Positions 9,107 to 17,407 of a DNA stretch of 64,000 bases are shown here, in pieces. This DNA comes from Paracidovorax valerianellae (GTDB lineage: Bacteria > Pseudomonadota > Gammaproteobacteria > Burkholderiales > Burkholderiaceae_C): NCBI RefSeq assembly GCF_900102625.1, contig NZ_FMZC01000015.1, positions 1-64,000 on the forward strand. Reading direction: 5' to 3'. A program made the position numbers and the translations under genes. The notes below the pieces were generated by a model. The model worked only from the letters and a program-made list of their open reading frames with translations, had not been told where the DNA came from and did not search any database. Position 1 is the stretch's first letter. Each line of letters starts with the position of its first letter.

Positions 9107-9130
9107 AAAAAGCCCGCCGAAGCGGGCTTT
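9107..9130 (-). terminator. Rho-independent terminator of acnB
   Basis: On the minus strand AAAGCCCGC, loop TTCG, GCGGGCTTT followed by TT forms a stable hairpin 20 bases past the acnB stop. A short T run also exists on the plus strand, so it may work in both directions. Confidence 0.85.
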
Positions 9131-9150
9131 CGTTGCCAGCCAAGGGCCGG

Positions 9151-11736
9151 TCAGGCGGCGACGCCGTCCGCGACTTCCTTGTACTCCTCGATCTGGTCGA
9201 AGTTCATGTACTTGTAGATCTTGTCGCCGTTCTGGCTGAGCACGCCCATGTCGGCCAGGTACTCTTCCTTGGAAGGAATGCGGCCCAGCTTGGAGCAGAT
9301 GGCCGACAGCTCGGCCGAGCCCAGGTACACGTTCGTGTTCTTGCCCAGGCGGTTGGGGAAGTTGCGGGTGCTGGTGGACATCACCGTCGCGCCTTCCTTC
9401 ACCTGTGCCTGGTTGCCCATGCACAGCGAGCAGCCGGGCATTTCCATGCGGGCGCCGGCCGCGCCGAAGACGCCATAGTGGCCTTCTTCGGTGAGCTGGT
9501 GCGCATCCATCTTGGTGGGCGGAGCCATCCACAGCTTGACCGGAATGTCCTTCTTGCCTTCCAGCAGCTTGGAGGCTGCGCGGAAGTGGCCGATGTTGGT
9601 CATGCACGAGCCGATGAACACCTCGTCGATTGCGGCGCCGGCCACGTCCGACAGCGTCTTGGCGTCATCGGGATCGTTGGGGCAGCAGACGATGGGCTCG
9701 GTGATCTCGGCCAGGTCGATCTCGATCACGGCGGCGTACTCGGCGTCTTCGTCGGGCTGCAGCAGCTGGGGGTTGGCCAGCCAGGCTTCCATGGCCTTGA
9801 TGCGGCGCGTGATGGTGCGTGCATCGGCATAGCCCTGGGCGATCATGTTCTTGAGCAAGACGATGTTCGAGTTGATGTACTCGATGATCGGCTCCTTGTT
9901 CAGGCGCACCGTGCAGCCGGCGGCGGAACGCTCGGCCGACGCGTCGGACAGCTCGAACGCCTGCTCCACCTTCATGTCCGGCAGGCCTTCGATTTCGAGG
10001 ATGCGGCCCGAGAAGATGTTCTTCTTGCCCTTCTTCTCGACCGTCAGCAGGCCGGCCTTGATGGCGTACAGCGGAATGGCGTGCACCAGATCGCGCAGCG
10101 TCACGCCGGGTTGCAGCGCGCCCTTGAAGCGCACCAGCACCGATTCCGGCATGTCGAGCGGCATCACGCCCGTGGCAGCGGCGAAGGCCACCAGGCCCGA
10201 GCCGGCGGGGAAGCTGATGCCGATCGGAAAGCGCGTGTGCGAATCGCCGCCGGTGCCCACGGTGTCGGGCAGCAGCATGCGGTTGAGCCAGCTGTGGATG
10301 ATGCCGTCGCCGGGCTTGAGCGAAATGCCGCCGCGCGTGCTGATGAAGTCGGGCAACTCGTGATGCATCTTCACGTCCACGGGCTTGGGGTACGCGGCGG
10401 TGTGGCAGAACGACTGCATCACCAGGTCGGCGCTGAAGCCCAGGCAAGCCAGGTCCTTCAGTTCGTCGCGCGTCATCGGGCCGGTGGTGTCCTGCGAGCC
10501 GACCGAGGTCATGCGCGGTTCGCAGTACGTGCCGGGCACAACGCCCTCGCCTTCCGGCAGGCCGCAGGCGCGGCCGACCATCTTCTGGGCCAGCGTGAAG
10601 CCCTTGCCGGTGGCGGCGGGGTTCTGCGGCAGGCGGAACAGCGTGGACGGTGCCAGGCCCAGGGCTTCGCGCGCCTTGGACGTGAGGCCGCGGCCCACGA
10701 TCAGCGGAATGCGGCCACCGGCGCGCACTTCGTCGAACAGCACTTCGCTCTTCACTTCGAACTCGGCGATCACCTGGCCGTTCTTCAGCGCCTTGCCGGC
10801 GTAGGGCAGCAGTTCGATCTCGTCGCCCATGTTCATCTGGCTCACGTCCAGCTCGATCGGCAGCGCGCCCGCGTCTTCCATGGTGTTGTAGAAGATCGGA
10901 GCGATCTTGGAGCCCAGGCACACGCCGCCGAAGCGCTTGTTCGGCACGTAGGGAATGTCTTCACCCGTGAACCACAGCACGCTGTTGGTGGCCGACTTGC
11001 GGCTGGAACCCGTGCCCACCACGTCGCCCACATAGGCCACGAGGTTGCCCTTGGCACGCAGGTCTTCGATGAACTTCACCGGGCCGCGCTTGCCGTCTTC
11101 TTCGGGCGTGATGCCGTCGCGCTTGTTCTTGAGCATGGCCAGCGCATGCAGCGGAATGTCCGGACGGCTCCAGGCATCGGGTGCGGGCGACAGGTCGTCG
11201 GTGTTGGTTTCGCCGGTGACCTTGAGCACCGTGAGCTTGATGCTCTGCGGCACTTCGGGACGGCTCGTGAACCATTCGGCATCGGCCCAGCTTTGCAGCA
11301 CGGCCTTGGCGAATTCGTTGCCCTTGTCGGCCTTTTCCTTGACGTCATGGAACTGATCGAACATCAGCAGCGTCTTCTTGAGGCCTTCGGCCGCGACGGA
11401 CGCCACGGCGGCATCGTCCAGCAGGTCGATCAGCGGCGTGAGGTTGTAGCCGCCCAGCATGGTGCCCAGCAGTTCGGTCGCCTTCTCGCGGCCGATCAGG
11501 GTGCACTTTTCGGTGCCGTGCGCCACGGCGGCCAGGTAGCTTGCCTTGACCTTGGCGGCATCGTCCACACCAGCGGGCACGCGGTACGTGATCAGTTCCA
11601 CCAGCGTGGCCTCTTCGCCGGCCGGCGGCGCCTTCAGCAGCTCGATCAGCGAGGCGGTTTGCTTGGCCGTCAGCGGCAAGGGTGGAATGCCCAGTGCGGC
11701 GCGTTCGGCCACATGGTCGCGGTAGGCTTTCAACAT
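9151..11736 (-). CDS. acnB: Aconitate hydratase B (bifunctional with 2-methylisocitrate dehydratase)
   Basis: An 861-residue TCA-cycle enzyme that isomerises citrate to isocitrate through cis-aconitate, and in many bacteria also hydrates 2-methyl-cis-aconitate. It has the AcnB layout, with an N-terminal HEAT-like domain and the swivel domain ahead of the catalytic core. The [4Fe-4S] ligands are Cys711 (GSCMTN), Cys769 and Cys772 (PGCSLCMGN), essentially the E. coli numbering. The start is ATG 11736 with GGAG upstream. It is the last gene of the minus-strand series mdh-tam-citE-like-secreted protein-acnB and ends in a clear terminator. Confidence 0.97.
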   Translation of the reverse strand: MLKAYRDHVAERAALGIPPLPLTAKQTASLIELLKAPPAGEEATLVELITYRVPAGVDDAAKVKASYLAAVAHGTEKCTLIGREKATELLGTMLGGYNLTPLIDLLDDAAVASVAAEGLKKTLLMFDQFHDVKEKADKGNEFAKAVLQSWADAEWFTSRPEVPQSIKLTVLKVTGETNTDDLSPAPDAWSRPDIPLHALAMLKNKRDGITPEEDGKRGPVKFIEDLRAKGNLVAYVGDVVGTGSSRKSATNSVLWFTGEDIPYVPNKRFGGVCLGSKIAPIFYNTMEDAGALPIELDVSQMNMGDEIELLPYAGKALKNGQVIAEFEVKSEVLFDEVRAGGRIPLIVGRGLTSKAREALGLAPSTLFRLPQNPAATGKGFTLAQKMVGRACGLPEGEGVVPGTYCEPRMTSVGSQDTTGPMTRDELKDLACLGFSADLVMQSFCHTAAYPKPVDVKMHHELPDFISTRGGISLKPGDGIIHSWLNRMLLPDTVGTGGDSHTRFPIGISFPAGSGLVAFAAATGVMPLDMPESVLVRFKGALQPGVTLRDLVHAIPLYAIKAGLLTVEKKGKKNIFSGRILEIEGLPDMKVEQAFELSDASAERSAAGCTVRLNKEPIIEYINSNIVLLKNMIAQGYADARTITRRIKAMEAWLANPQLLQPDEDAEYAAVIEIDLAEITEPIVCCPNDPDDAKTLSDVAGAAIDEVFIGSCMTNIGHFRAASKLLEGKKDIPVKLWMAPPTKMDAHQLTEEGHYGVFGAAGARMEMPGCSLCMGNQAQVKEGATVMSTSTRNFPNRLGKNTNVYLGSAELSAICSKLGRIPSKEEYLADMGVLSQNGDKIYKYMNFDQIEEYKEVADGVAA

Positions 11737-11823
11737 GTTTTTCTCCGGTGGGTTTCTAGTGGGTAGGGTCGGCGGTGCCCGCCGTGCAGGCCCCAGGCGC
11801 GGCGCGCACCGGGGCCGCTGCGA

Positions 11824-12531
11824 TCACTGGGCCGGCGCTGGCGCGGCTGGAGCAGAGGCCGTTGCAGGGGCGGTCGCGGATGCGGGCAGCGCCTCCAGCA
11901 GGCTTGGCTGCGGGTTCTTCTTGATCGACTCGGTCACGGCAACCTGCTGCGGGCTCATGCACTCGTCGGCCAGGCGCTGGCCGAGCTTCTGGTTCATCAG
12001 CATGGACTTGTTGGCGATCTGGATCCAGACGGCGCCGGCCTTCTGGTCTTCCAGGCGCACCGCACCTGTGCTCGTCGCGATCGGCGACATGTAGTAGTTG
12101 AAGCCCTTGCCGTCGATGCGGAAGTGGCCGGGCGACTTGGCGTCCGCCTCGATGTGCACCGAAGCGCCGAGTTCGCAAGGAATGTGGCCGGTGTGCACGC
12201 GCTCGGCGATGGCCAGCTCTTGCGGCGTCAAGGCGGCTTCGGCGGCGATGATGCCCGTGGCCACCTGGTTGGTGGCGCTCTTGAGTTGCGTGCGGCTGCT
12301 GGTGGCCTTCTTGGACGTCGCGGCAGGCTTCGCTGCGCTCTTGGCCGCAGGCTTGGCGGCCGGCTTGGCATCAGCGGACTTTTCCTTGGCCGCAGCCTTG
12401 GCGGGGGCGGCCTTGGCAGGTGCAGCCTTCGCGGGGGTCTTGGCCGGTGCGGGTTTGGCGGGTGCGGCGTCTTGCGCCATCACGAGTGCAGGGGCCAGCA
12501 GCATCAATGCAGAAGCGATGAAGGTTTTCAT
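11824..12531 (-). CDS. Secreted Ala/Lys/Pro-rich protein
   Basis: A 235-residue exported protein. Residues 1-19 form a Sec signal peptide (MKTFIASALMLLAPALVMA). Residues 20-80 are a low-complexity stretch of Ala-Lys-Pro repeats resembling a histone H1 tail. The rest is a compact domain with a single pair of cysteines (HIPCELGASVHIEAD and ADECMSPQ) and the block GKGFNYYMSPIATSTGAVRLED. The end is again Ala/Pro-rich. I do not recognise a named family. The position between TCA genes suggests co-expression rather than a shared reaction, since it should act in the periplasm. The basic repeat could bind cell wall or nucleic acid, which is speculation. Confidence 0.8.
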   Translation of the reverse strand: MKTFIASALMLLAPALVMAQDAAPAKPAPAKTPAKAAPAKAAPAKAAAKEKSADAKPAAKPAAKSAAKPAATSKKATSSRTQLKSATNQVATGIIAAEAALTPQELAIAERVHTGHIPCELGASVHIEADAKSPGHFRIDGKGFNYYMSPIATSTGAVRLEDQKAGAVWIQIANKSMLMNQKLGQRLADECMSPQQVAVTESIKKNPQPSLLEALPASATAPATASAPAAPAPAQ

Positions 12532-12588
12532 GGGAACTCCGACGAAAAGGAGATGTGGGGTGGGGGGGAACGTTGTTATCGAGACGGC

Positions 12589-13599
12589 TCAGGCGGAGCC
12601 TGCGGCCGGCAATGTAAACCACGCCTGTGCCTCGGTGGGCAGCACGCGGCCGGTCTGGTGCGCACGCTCCAGCACCTGCCAGAAATAGCGGTAGCTGGCG
12701 CGGTCGTGCAGTACGCCCTCGACGCTGACGGGAGCCCAGTCGGCGTGCGCGGCGATGGAAAGAAGCTGGGCGGCCTGGATGATCTCTTCCTGCGCCGGCG
12801 CGAAGGCCTCCAGGATGGGACGGATTTGCGCCGGGTGGATGCTCCACATGCGCGTGTAGCCGAACTGGCGCGCAGCGCGCCCAGCCGCCGCGCGCAGGGC
12901 ATCGGCATCGTTGAATTCGGTCACCACGCAATGCGAGGGCACCTTGCCGTGCGCATGGCAGGCTGCGGCGATCTCGAGCTTGGCTCGCACCACCAGCGGA
13001 TGCTCGAACTGGCCCTGCGAGCCCATGGCATGGGCCGGGATCGCACCGCCATGCGCGGACACGAAATCCATCAGGCCGAAACTGATCGACTGCACGCGCG
13101 GATGGGCGGCAATCTCGAAGGCGTGGTGCACTGCCTGGGGCGATTCGATCAGCACGTGCAAAGGCACCTGCCCTGCCGACGCGGCCAGCAGCGCCTTTTC
13201 GGCGTGGAGCACGTCGTCCACCGACTCGACCTTCGGCACCATGATGTGGCAAAGGTGGGCGGCAGCTTCGCCGGCGATGGTGGCCATGTCTTCGGCAAAG
13301 GCCGGGTGGTCCACGGCATGCACGCGGGCGGCGACCCGGGCGCCGGGCTGCGCGGTGCAGGCCAGGTGGGCCACCAGGCTGGCATGCTCGCGCTCCTGCC
13401 CGACAGGCGCGCCGTCTTCGCAGTCGAGCGTCACATCGAACACGCAGTGGCCGAACTCGTCCGCCATGGCGGCCTGAAGCTCCAGGCTCTTGCGCATGCG
13501 CGCTGCCACGCCGCTGTAGTGGTCGCAGACCGGCAGGCGCACGGCGCTGGCCTGGGCGCCCATGAGCACCGAGGCGGGATGGGCGGAGGCCACGGTCAT
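12589..13599 (-). CDS. HpcH/HpaI aldolase / citrate lyase beta (CitE)-like CoA-ester lyase
   Basis: A 336-residue TIM-barrel lyase of the CitE family. Visible active-site elements are DCEDG (59-63), Arg92 (ARVHAVDHP), PKVES (122-126), Glu152 (LIESPQA) and Asp178 (FGLMDF), the last two being the usual Mg2+ ligands. Substrates in the family are malyl-CoA, citramalyl-CoA and similar acyl-CoA esters; this one cannot be decided. The ATG overlaps the stop of tam by four bases (ATGA at 13596-13599), so it is translated with trans-aconitate methyltransferase. Free-standing CitE proteins without citD/citF are not citrate lyase. Confidence 0.85.
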   Translation of the reverse strand: MTVASAHPASVLMGAQASAVRLPVCDHYSGVAARMRKSLELQAAMADEFGHCVFDVTLDCEDGAPVGQEREHASLVAHLACTAQPGARVAARVHAVDHPAFAEDMATIAGEAAAHLCHIMVPKVESVDDVLHAEKALLAASAGQVPLHVLIESPQAVHHAFEIAAHPRVQSISFGLMDFVSAHGGAIPAHAMGSQGQFEHPLVVRAKLEIAAACHAHGKVPSHCVVTEFNDADALRAAAGRAARQFGYTRMWSIHPAQIRPILEAFAPAQEEIIQAAQLLSIAAHADWAPVSVEGVLHDRASYRYFWQVLERAHQTGRVLPTEAQAWFTLPAAGSA

Positions 13600-14372
13600 G
13601 AGGGGCGCTGCGCCACGATGAACATGCGCGGGAACGCCAGCAACCGGCGGCCATCGCTGCGCACGGCATACGCTGCATCGACGCGACGCTCGTACTCGGT
13701 CAGAAAGCTCTCGCGCAACGGCTCGGACAGCGGGTCGATGAAAGGCTTGAGGCCGGTGGCGCGCACCCATTCGACGATGGCCGCGGGCGACTCCATCACG
13801 TGCTGGTACACGGTGTGCCACACGTCCAGGCGCTCGGCACGCGGCGCCAGCAGGTCGTAATAGCCGCCGATGCCGAAAAGCTCGGTGCGCAGCGCATCGG
13901 CATCCCCGATGGGCTCGCGCCATGGCGCCTCTGCGGCCATCTCGCGCATCAGCCGATGCGTGGGTTCCTGGCGGTTGTCCGGCATCTGTATCGCCAGCAC
14001 GCCACCCGGGGCAAGGCTGTCGAACAAACGCGGGATGAGGGTTTCGTGCCCTGCCACCCACTGCAGGGAGGCATTGGCGTAAATCAGGTCGGGCGCCATC
14101 TCAGGCGTCCACTGGGCGATGTCGCCCAGCACGAAGGACACGCCGGGCAGGCGCTCGCGCGCACTGGCCAGCATGGCTTCGGAATTGTCGATGCCGGTCA
14201 CCCGCGCTTCAGGGAAGCGCCGGACCAGCAGCTCGGTGGAATTGCCCGGCCCGCAGCCCAGGTCCACCACGTGGACCGGCGCAAGATGGGGCACCCGCGC
14301 AAGCAGCTCCTGGGCCGGGCGCGTGCGCTCGTCCTCGTAGCGGCGGTAAAGCGCGGGATTCCAGTCGAGCAT
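13596..14372 (-). CDS. tam: Trans-aconitate 2-methyltransferase
   Basis: A 258-residue SAM-dependent methyltransferase. Motif I is VVDLGCGPGNS (35-45), followed by VTGIDNSEAML and the Tam-typical ANASLQWV and GGVLAIQMPDN blocks. The length is close to E. coli Tam. The enzyme esterifies trans-aconitate, an inhibitory by-product that forms spontaneously from cis-aconitate made by aconitase. It starts 25 bases after mdh and is joined to the CitE-like gene by an ATGA overlap, so it belongs to a minus-strand TCA operon together with acnB. Confidence 0.93.
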   Translation of the reverse strand: MLDWNPALYRRYEDERTRPAQELLARVPHLAPVHVVDLGCGPGNSTELLVRRFPEARVTGIDNSEAMLASARERLPGVSFVLGDIAQWTPEMAPDLIYANASLQWVAGHETLIPRLFDSLAPGGVLAIQMPDNRQEPTHRLMREMAAEAPWREPIGDADALRTELFGIGGYYDLLAPRAERLDVWHTVYQHVMESPAAIVEWVRATGLKPFIDPLSEPLRESFLTEYERRVDAAYAVRSDGRRLLAFPRMFIVAQRPS

Positions 14373-14397
14373 AAGAACGAAAACGAGAGACGAAAAA

Positions 14398-15384
14398 TTA
14401 CAGCAGGTGCTTCACGCCGTCTTGCTCGCCTTGCAGCTCGCCCAGCGTCTTGTCGATGCGTTCCTGGCTGAATGCGTCGATTTCCAGGCCTTCGACGACC
14501 TTGTATTCGCCGTTTTCGCAGGTGACGGGGAAGCCGAACATCACGTCCTTCGGAATGCCGTACTGGCCGTCCGAAGGAACACCCATGGTGACCCACTTGC
14601 CGTTGGTGCCCAGGGCCCAGTCGCGCATGTGATCGATGGCAGCGTTGGCGGCCGAAGCGGCGGAAGAAGAACCACGCGCTTCGATGATGGCCGCGCCGCG
14701 CTTGCCCACCGTGGGCAGGAACGTGTTGGCGTTCCACTCCTGGTCGTTGATCATCTTGGCGACGCTCTCGCCGTTGATGGTGGCGAAGCGGTAGTCGGCG
14801 TACATCGTGGGCGAGTGATTGCCCCACACGGCCAGCTTTTCGATGTCTGCCACGGCCTTGCCGGTCTTGGCGGCGATCTGGCTGGCAGCGCGGTTGTGGT
14901 CCAGACGCAGCATGGCGGTGAAGTTCTTGCGCGGCAGGTCAGGCGCGCTCTTCATGGCGATGTAGGCGTTGGTGTTGGCGGGGTTGCCGACGACCAGCAC
15001 CTTCACGTTGCGGCTGGCCACGGCGTTCAGTGCCTTGCCCTGGGCGGTGAAGATGGCGCCGTTGACGGCCAGCAGCTCGGCACGTTCCATGCCGGGGCCG
15101 CGGGGGCGGGAGCCGACCAGCAGGGCATAGTCCGCGTCCTTGAAAGCCGTCATCGGGTCGCTGTGGGCTTCCATGCCCACCAGCAGCGGGAAGGCGCAGT
15201 CGTCGAGTTCCATCATCACGCCCTTGAGCGCCTTTTGCGGGCCTTCGACGGGCACTTCGAGCAATTGAAGGATGACGGGCTGGTCCTTGCCCAGCATTTC
15301 GCCGGAGGCAATACGGAACAGCAGGGCGTAACCGATTTGACCAGCGGCGCCGGTGACAGCAACGCGGACGGGCTTCTTGCTCAT
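14398..15384 (-). CDS. mdh: Malate dehydrogenase
   Basis: A 328-residue NAD-dependent malate dehydrogenase of the lactate-dehydrogenase-like type found in betaproteobacteria. The NAD loop is TGAAGQIGY (11-19). Substrate arginines lie in [16 protein letters not shown] is at 134-139, Asp162 and the catalytic His190 (WGNHSPTMY) complete the site. The true start is ATG 15384 (MSKKPVRV), preceded by GGAG-like sequence; a longer frame to 15432 has no family similarity. It is the first gene of the minus-strand TCA series and faces the gntR gene across a shared 219-base regulatory gap. Confidence 0.97.
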   Translation of the reverse strand: MSKKPVRVAVTGAAGQIGYALLFRIASGEMLGKDQPVILQLLEVPVEGPQKALKGVMMELDDCAFPLLVGMEAHSDPMTAFKDADYALLVGSRPRGPGMERAELLAVNGAIFTAQGKALNAVASRNVKVLVVGNPANTNAYIAMKSAPDLPRKNFTAMLRLDHNRAASQIAAKTGKAVADIEKLAVWGNHSPTMYADYRFATINGESVAKMINDQEWNANTFLPTVGKRGAAIIEARGSSSAASAANAAIDHMRDWALGTNGKWVTMGVPSDGQYGIPKDVMFGFPVTCENGEYKVVEGLEIDAFSQERIDKTLGELQGEQDGVKHLL

Positions 15385-15520
15385 GAAAAACTCCAGAAAG
15401 TGGAAAAACGGGTGTCGGTGCAGTCGATGCACCAGCGCCAGTCAAACCAAGCAGCCCGTGCCCTGCAGAACAGCTCCCGAGTGTACTGCTGAAATCCGGG
15501 GCCGGTCAATTTGTCTTATG

Positions 15521-15532
15521 TCTTATATAAGA
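15521..15532. promoter_or_regulatory. Perfect palindrome between mdh and gntR, candidate regulator operator
   Basis: TCTTATATAAGA is a perfect 12-base palindrome in the gap between divergently read mdh and gntR. It is AT-rich in a GC-rich setting and is preceded by a near copy of its left arm (TCTTATG at 15514-15520). GntR-family dimers bind short palindromes of this kind, so autoregulation by the neighbouring gene with control of mdh is plausible but not shown. Confidence 0.5.
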
Positions 15533-15603
15533 TATCATCCTGCCTCGCCAAAGCGCGAAACCTCTCCATTGCCCCGCGCTCAGCCGCCCCTCGATACGCC
15601 GCC

Positions 15604-16395
15604 ATGTCCACGCCCCCGGTTGCTACCTCCGACAACCCTGCCGCTCCTGCAGGGAACGTCGGCGCGCCCACGCCGGCGTTCAGCCCGCTCTATCAGCAGA
15701 TCAAAGGGCTCATCCTGCACAGCCTGCAGCATGGCGAGTGGAAACCGGGCGAATCGATCCCCAGCGAGATGGAACTGGCCGCGCGCTTTCGCGTCAGCCA
15801 GGGCACCGTGCGCAAGGCTATCGACGAGCTGGCCGCGGAAAACCTCGTCGTCCGCCGCCAAGGCAAAGGCACATTCGTCGCAACGCATGCCGAGCGGCAC
15901 GTGCAGTACCGTTTTCTCAAGCTCATGCCCGACTCGGGAGATGCCAGCGTCGAGGGGCCCGCGCAGCGCCACATCATCGATTGCCGCCGCATCCGCGCCA
16001 GCGCGGAGATCGCGCGGGCGCTGGCGCTGCGGGGCGGAGATGCCGTCGTGCACGCGAGGCGTATCCTTTCGTTCGGCGACGTGCCCACCATTCTGGAAGA
16101 AATCTGGCTACCAGGACAGGCCTTCAAAGGGCTCACCGCCGAGCAAATGTCCAGCTACCAGGGGCCCACCTATGCCATGTTCGAAATCGATTTCGGCGTA
16201 AGAATGGTGCGGGCCGACGAAAAGCTGCGCGCCGTGCAGCCCGACGAAGAACAGGCCCGGCTGCTGCAGGTGGCGCCGGGCACGCCGCTGCTCAGTGTCG
16301 AGCGCATTGCCTATACCTACAACGAAGTTCCGATGGAGTTACGCAAGGGTCTCTACCGCACCGATACGCACCACTATCACAACGAACTGAGCTGA
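15604..16395 (+). CDS. GntR family transcriptional regulator (HutC/UTRA type)
   Basis: A 263-residue regulator. A winged helix-turn-helix lies at about 28-93 (PLYQQIKGLIL, SEMELAARFRVSQGTVRKAI, VVRRQGKGTFVA), then a UTRA ligand-binding domain from about 100 to the end. The ligand of such domains is usually a small organic acid or sugar. I chose ATG 15604; the longer frame from 15511 would run through the palindrome at 15521-15532. It sits directly upstream of sdhC and divergent to mdh, so control of the TCA genes is the likely role. That comes from position, not from sequence. Confidence 0.88.
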   Translation: MSTPPVATSDNPAAPAGNVGAPTPAFSPLYQQIKGLILHSLQHGEWKPGESIPSEMELAARFRVSQGTVRKAIDELAAENLVVRRQGKGTFVATHAERHVQYRFLKLMPDSGDASVEGPAQRHIIDCRRIRASAEIARALALRGGDAVVHARRILSFGDVPTILEEIWLPGQAFKGLTAEQMSSYQGPTYAMFEIDFGVRMVRADEKLRAVQPDEEQARLLQVAPGTPLLSVERIAYTYNEVPMELRKGLYRTDTHHYHNELS

Positions 16396-16530
16396 ACCGA
16401 GGGTAGGCGCCGATACCGCCGGGCGAAATTACGCCGTACCGAAATACTCCGGTTGTTGCATTGCAATAGAATTTTGGGTTGTTTCGTTCGCGCGAAATTA
16501 CAAAGCAGTTACATCCACGAAAGCACCGCC

Positions 16531-16965
16531 ATGACCGAGATCGCCAAAAAGCGGCCTGAATTCCGCAACATCAATGCCCTCACGGACCTGCCCACCTACC
16601 GCCTTCCCGCTGCGGGTTGGGTGTCGATCCTGCACCGCGTCAGCGGCGTGATCATGCTGGTGCTGCTCCCTTTCATCCTGTGGATGTTCGACACCTCGGT
16701 GTCCTCGGAAATCTCTTTCGGAAGATTCAAGGCAGCCTTCGTGGTGGGCCTCGGATTCGTGCCAGGATGGTTTCTCAAGCTCGTGGTGCTGGCCCTCATC
16801 TGGGCTTACCTGCACCACTTCATCGCCGGCCTGCGCCACCTCTGGATGGACATCAGCCACGACGCGGTGAACAAGAACTTCGGCGCCAAATCCGCCACGG
16901 CCACCCTCGTCATCAGCATCGCCCTCACCCTCGTGCTGGGCGCCAAGCTGTTCGGCCTGTACTGA
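16531..16965 (+). CDS. sdhC: Succinate dehydrogenase cytochrome b556 subunit
   Basis: A 144-residue inner-membrane subunit that anchors the SdhAB dimer and helps bind heme b and ubiquinone. Three membrane helices are visible. SILHRVSG (32-39) holds the Ser and Arg of the quinone site and HHFIAGLRHL (95-104) holds the heme-ligand histidine. The start is ATG 16531; the frame is open to 16453 but the extra residues do not resemble the family. The 135-base upstream gap should contain the sdh promoter. First gene of sdhC-D-A-B-E-gltA. Confidence 0.95.
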   Translation: MTEIAKKRPEFRNINALTDLPTYRLPAAGWVSILHRVSGVIMLVLLPFILWMFDTSVSSEISFGRFKAAFVVGLGFVPGWFLKLVVLALIWAYLHHFIAGLRHLWMDISHDAVNKNFGAKSATATLVISIALTLVLGAKLFGLY

Positions 16966-17013
16966 GCTGAGCCGCACCGACATTCCCACGAACCCACAAA
17001 AAAAGGATTTCCT

Positions 17014-17379
17014 ATGTCCGTGAATTACGGCTCCAAGCGCATCGTCGTCGGCGCGCATTACGGAACCCGCGACTGGCTGAGCCAACGCGTGACCGCCGCT
17101 TTGATGGCTCTATTCACCATCATCCTGCTGGCTCAGGTGCTGCTGACCAAAGGCCCCATCGGCTATGACCGCTGGGCCTCGATCTTTTCGGCGCAATGGA
17201 TGAAGGTCCTCACGTTTTCCGTCATCGTCGGCATGGCCTGGCACGTCTGGGTCGGCACACGCGATGTGTTGATGGACTACGTGAAGCCCGTGGGCCTGCG
17301 CCTAGCCTTGCAGGCCGTCGCGATCTTCTGGCTCGTCGGCTGCGCCGGCTGGGGTATCCAGATCCTCTGGCGTCTCTGA
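17014..17379 (+). CDS. sdhD: Succinate dehydrogenase membrane anchor subunit
   Basis: A 121-residue subunit with three membrane helices (about 27-46, 65-84, 95-115). His77 in GMAWHVWVGTRDVLMDY is the expected second axial heme ligand and the Asp-Tyr pair 88-89 lies near the quinone site. A purine-rich AAAAAAGGATTTCC leader precedes ATG 17014. It is read 48 bases after sdhC. Confidence 0.95.
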   Translation: MSVNYGSKRIVVGAHYGTRDWLSQRVTAALMALFTIILLAQVLLTKGPIGYDRWASIFSAQWMKVLTFSVIVGMAWHVWVGTRDVLMDYVKPVGLRLALQAVAIFWLVGCAGWGIQILWRL

Positions 17380-17407
17380 TCCATTCCCGCGACTGAAGGC
17401 AACAAAA

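Noticed and set aside
9133-11766. An 877-residue plus-strand frame opposite acnB
   Set aside because: Shadow frame produced by strong third-position GC bias; no motif, and it reads through the acnB terminator side without a ribosome site.
12300-12475. CRISPR-like or tandem repeat array
   Set aside because: The repetition reflects Ala/Lys/Pro codons of the secreted protein; there are no spacers and unit length varies.
12589-13599. Citrate lyase beta subunit of a fermentative citrate lyase
   Set aside because: No citC, citD, citF or citG neighbours; free-standing CitE-like proteins act on other CoA esters.
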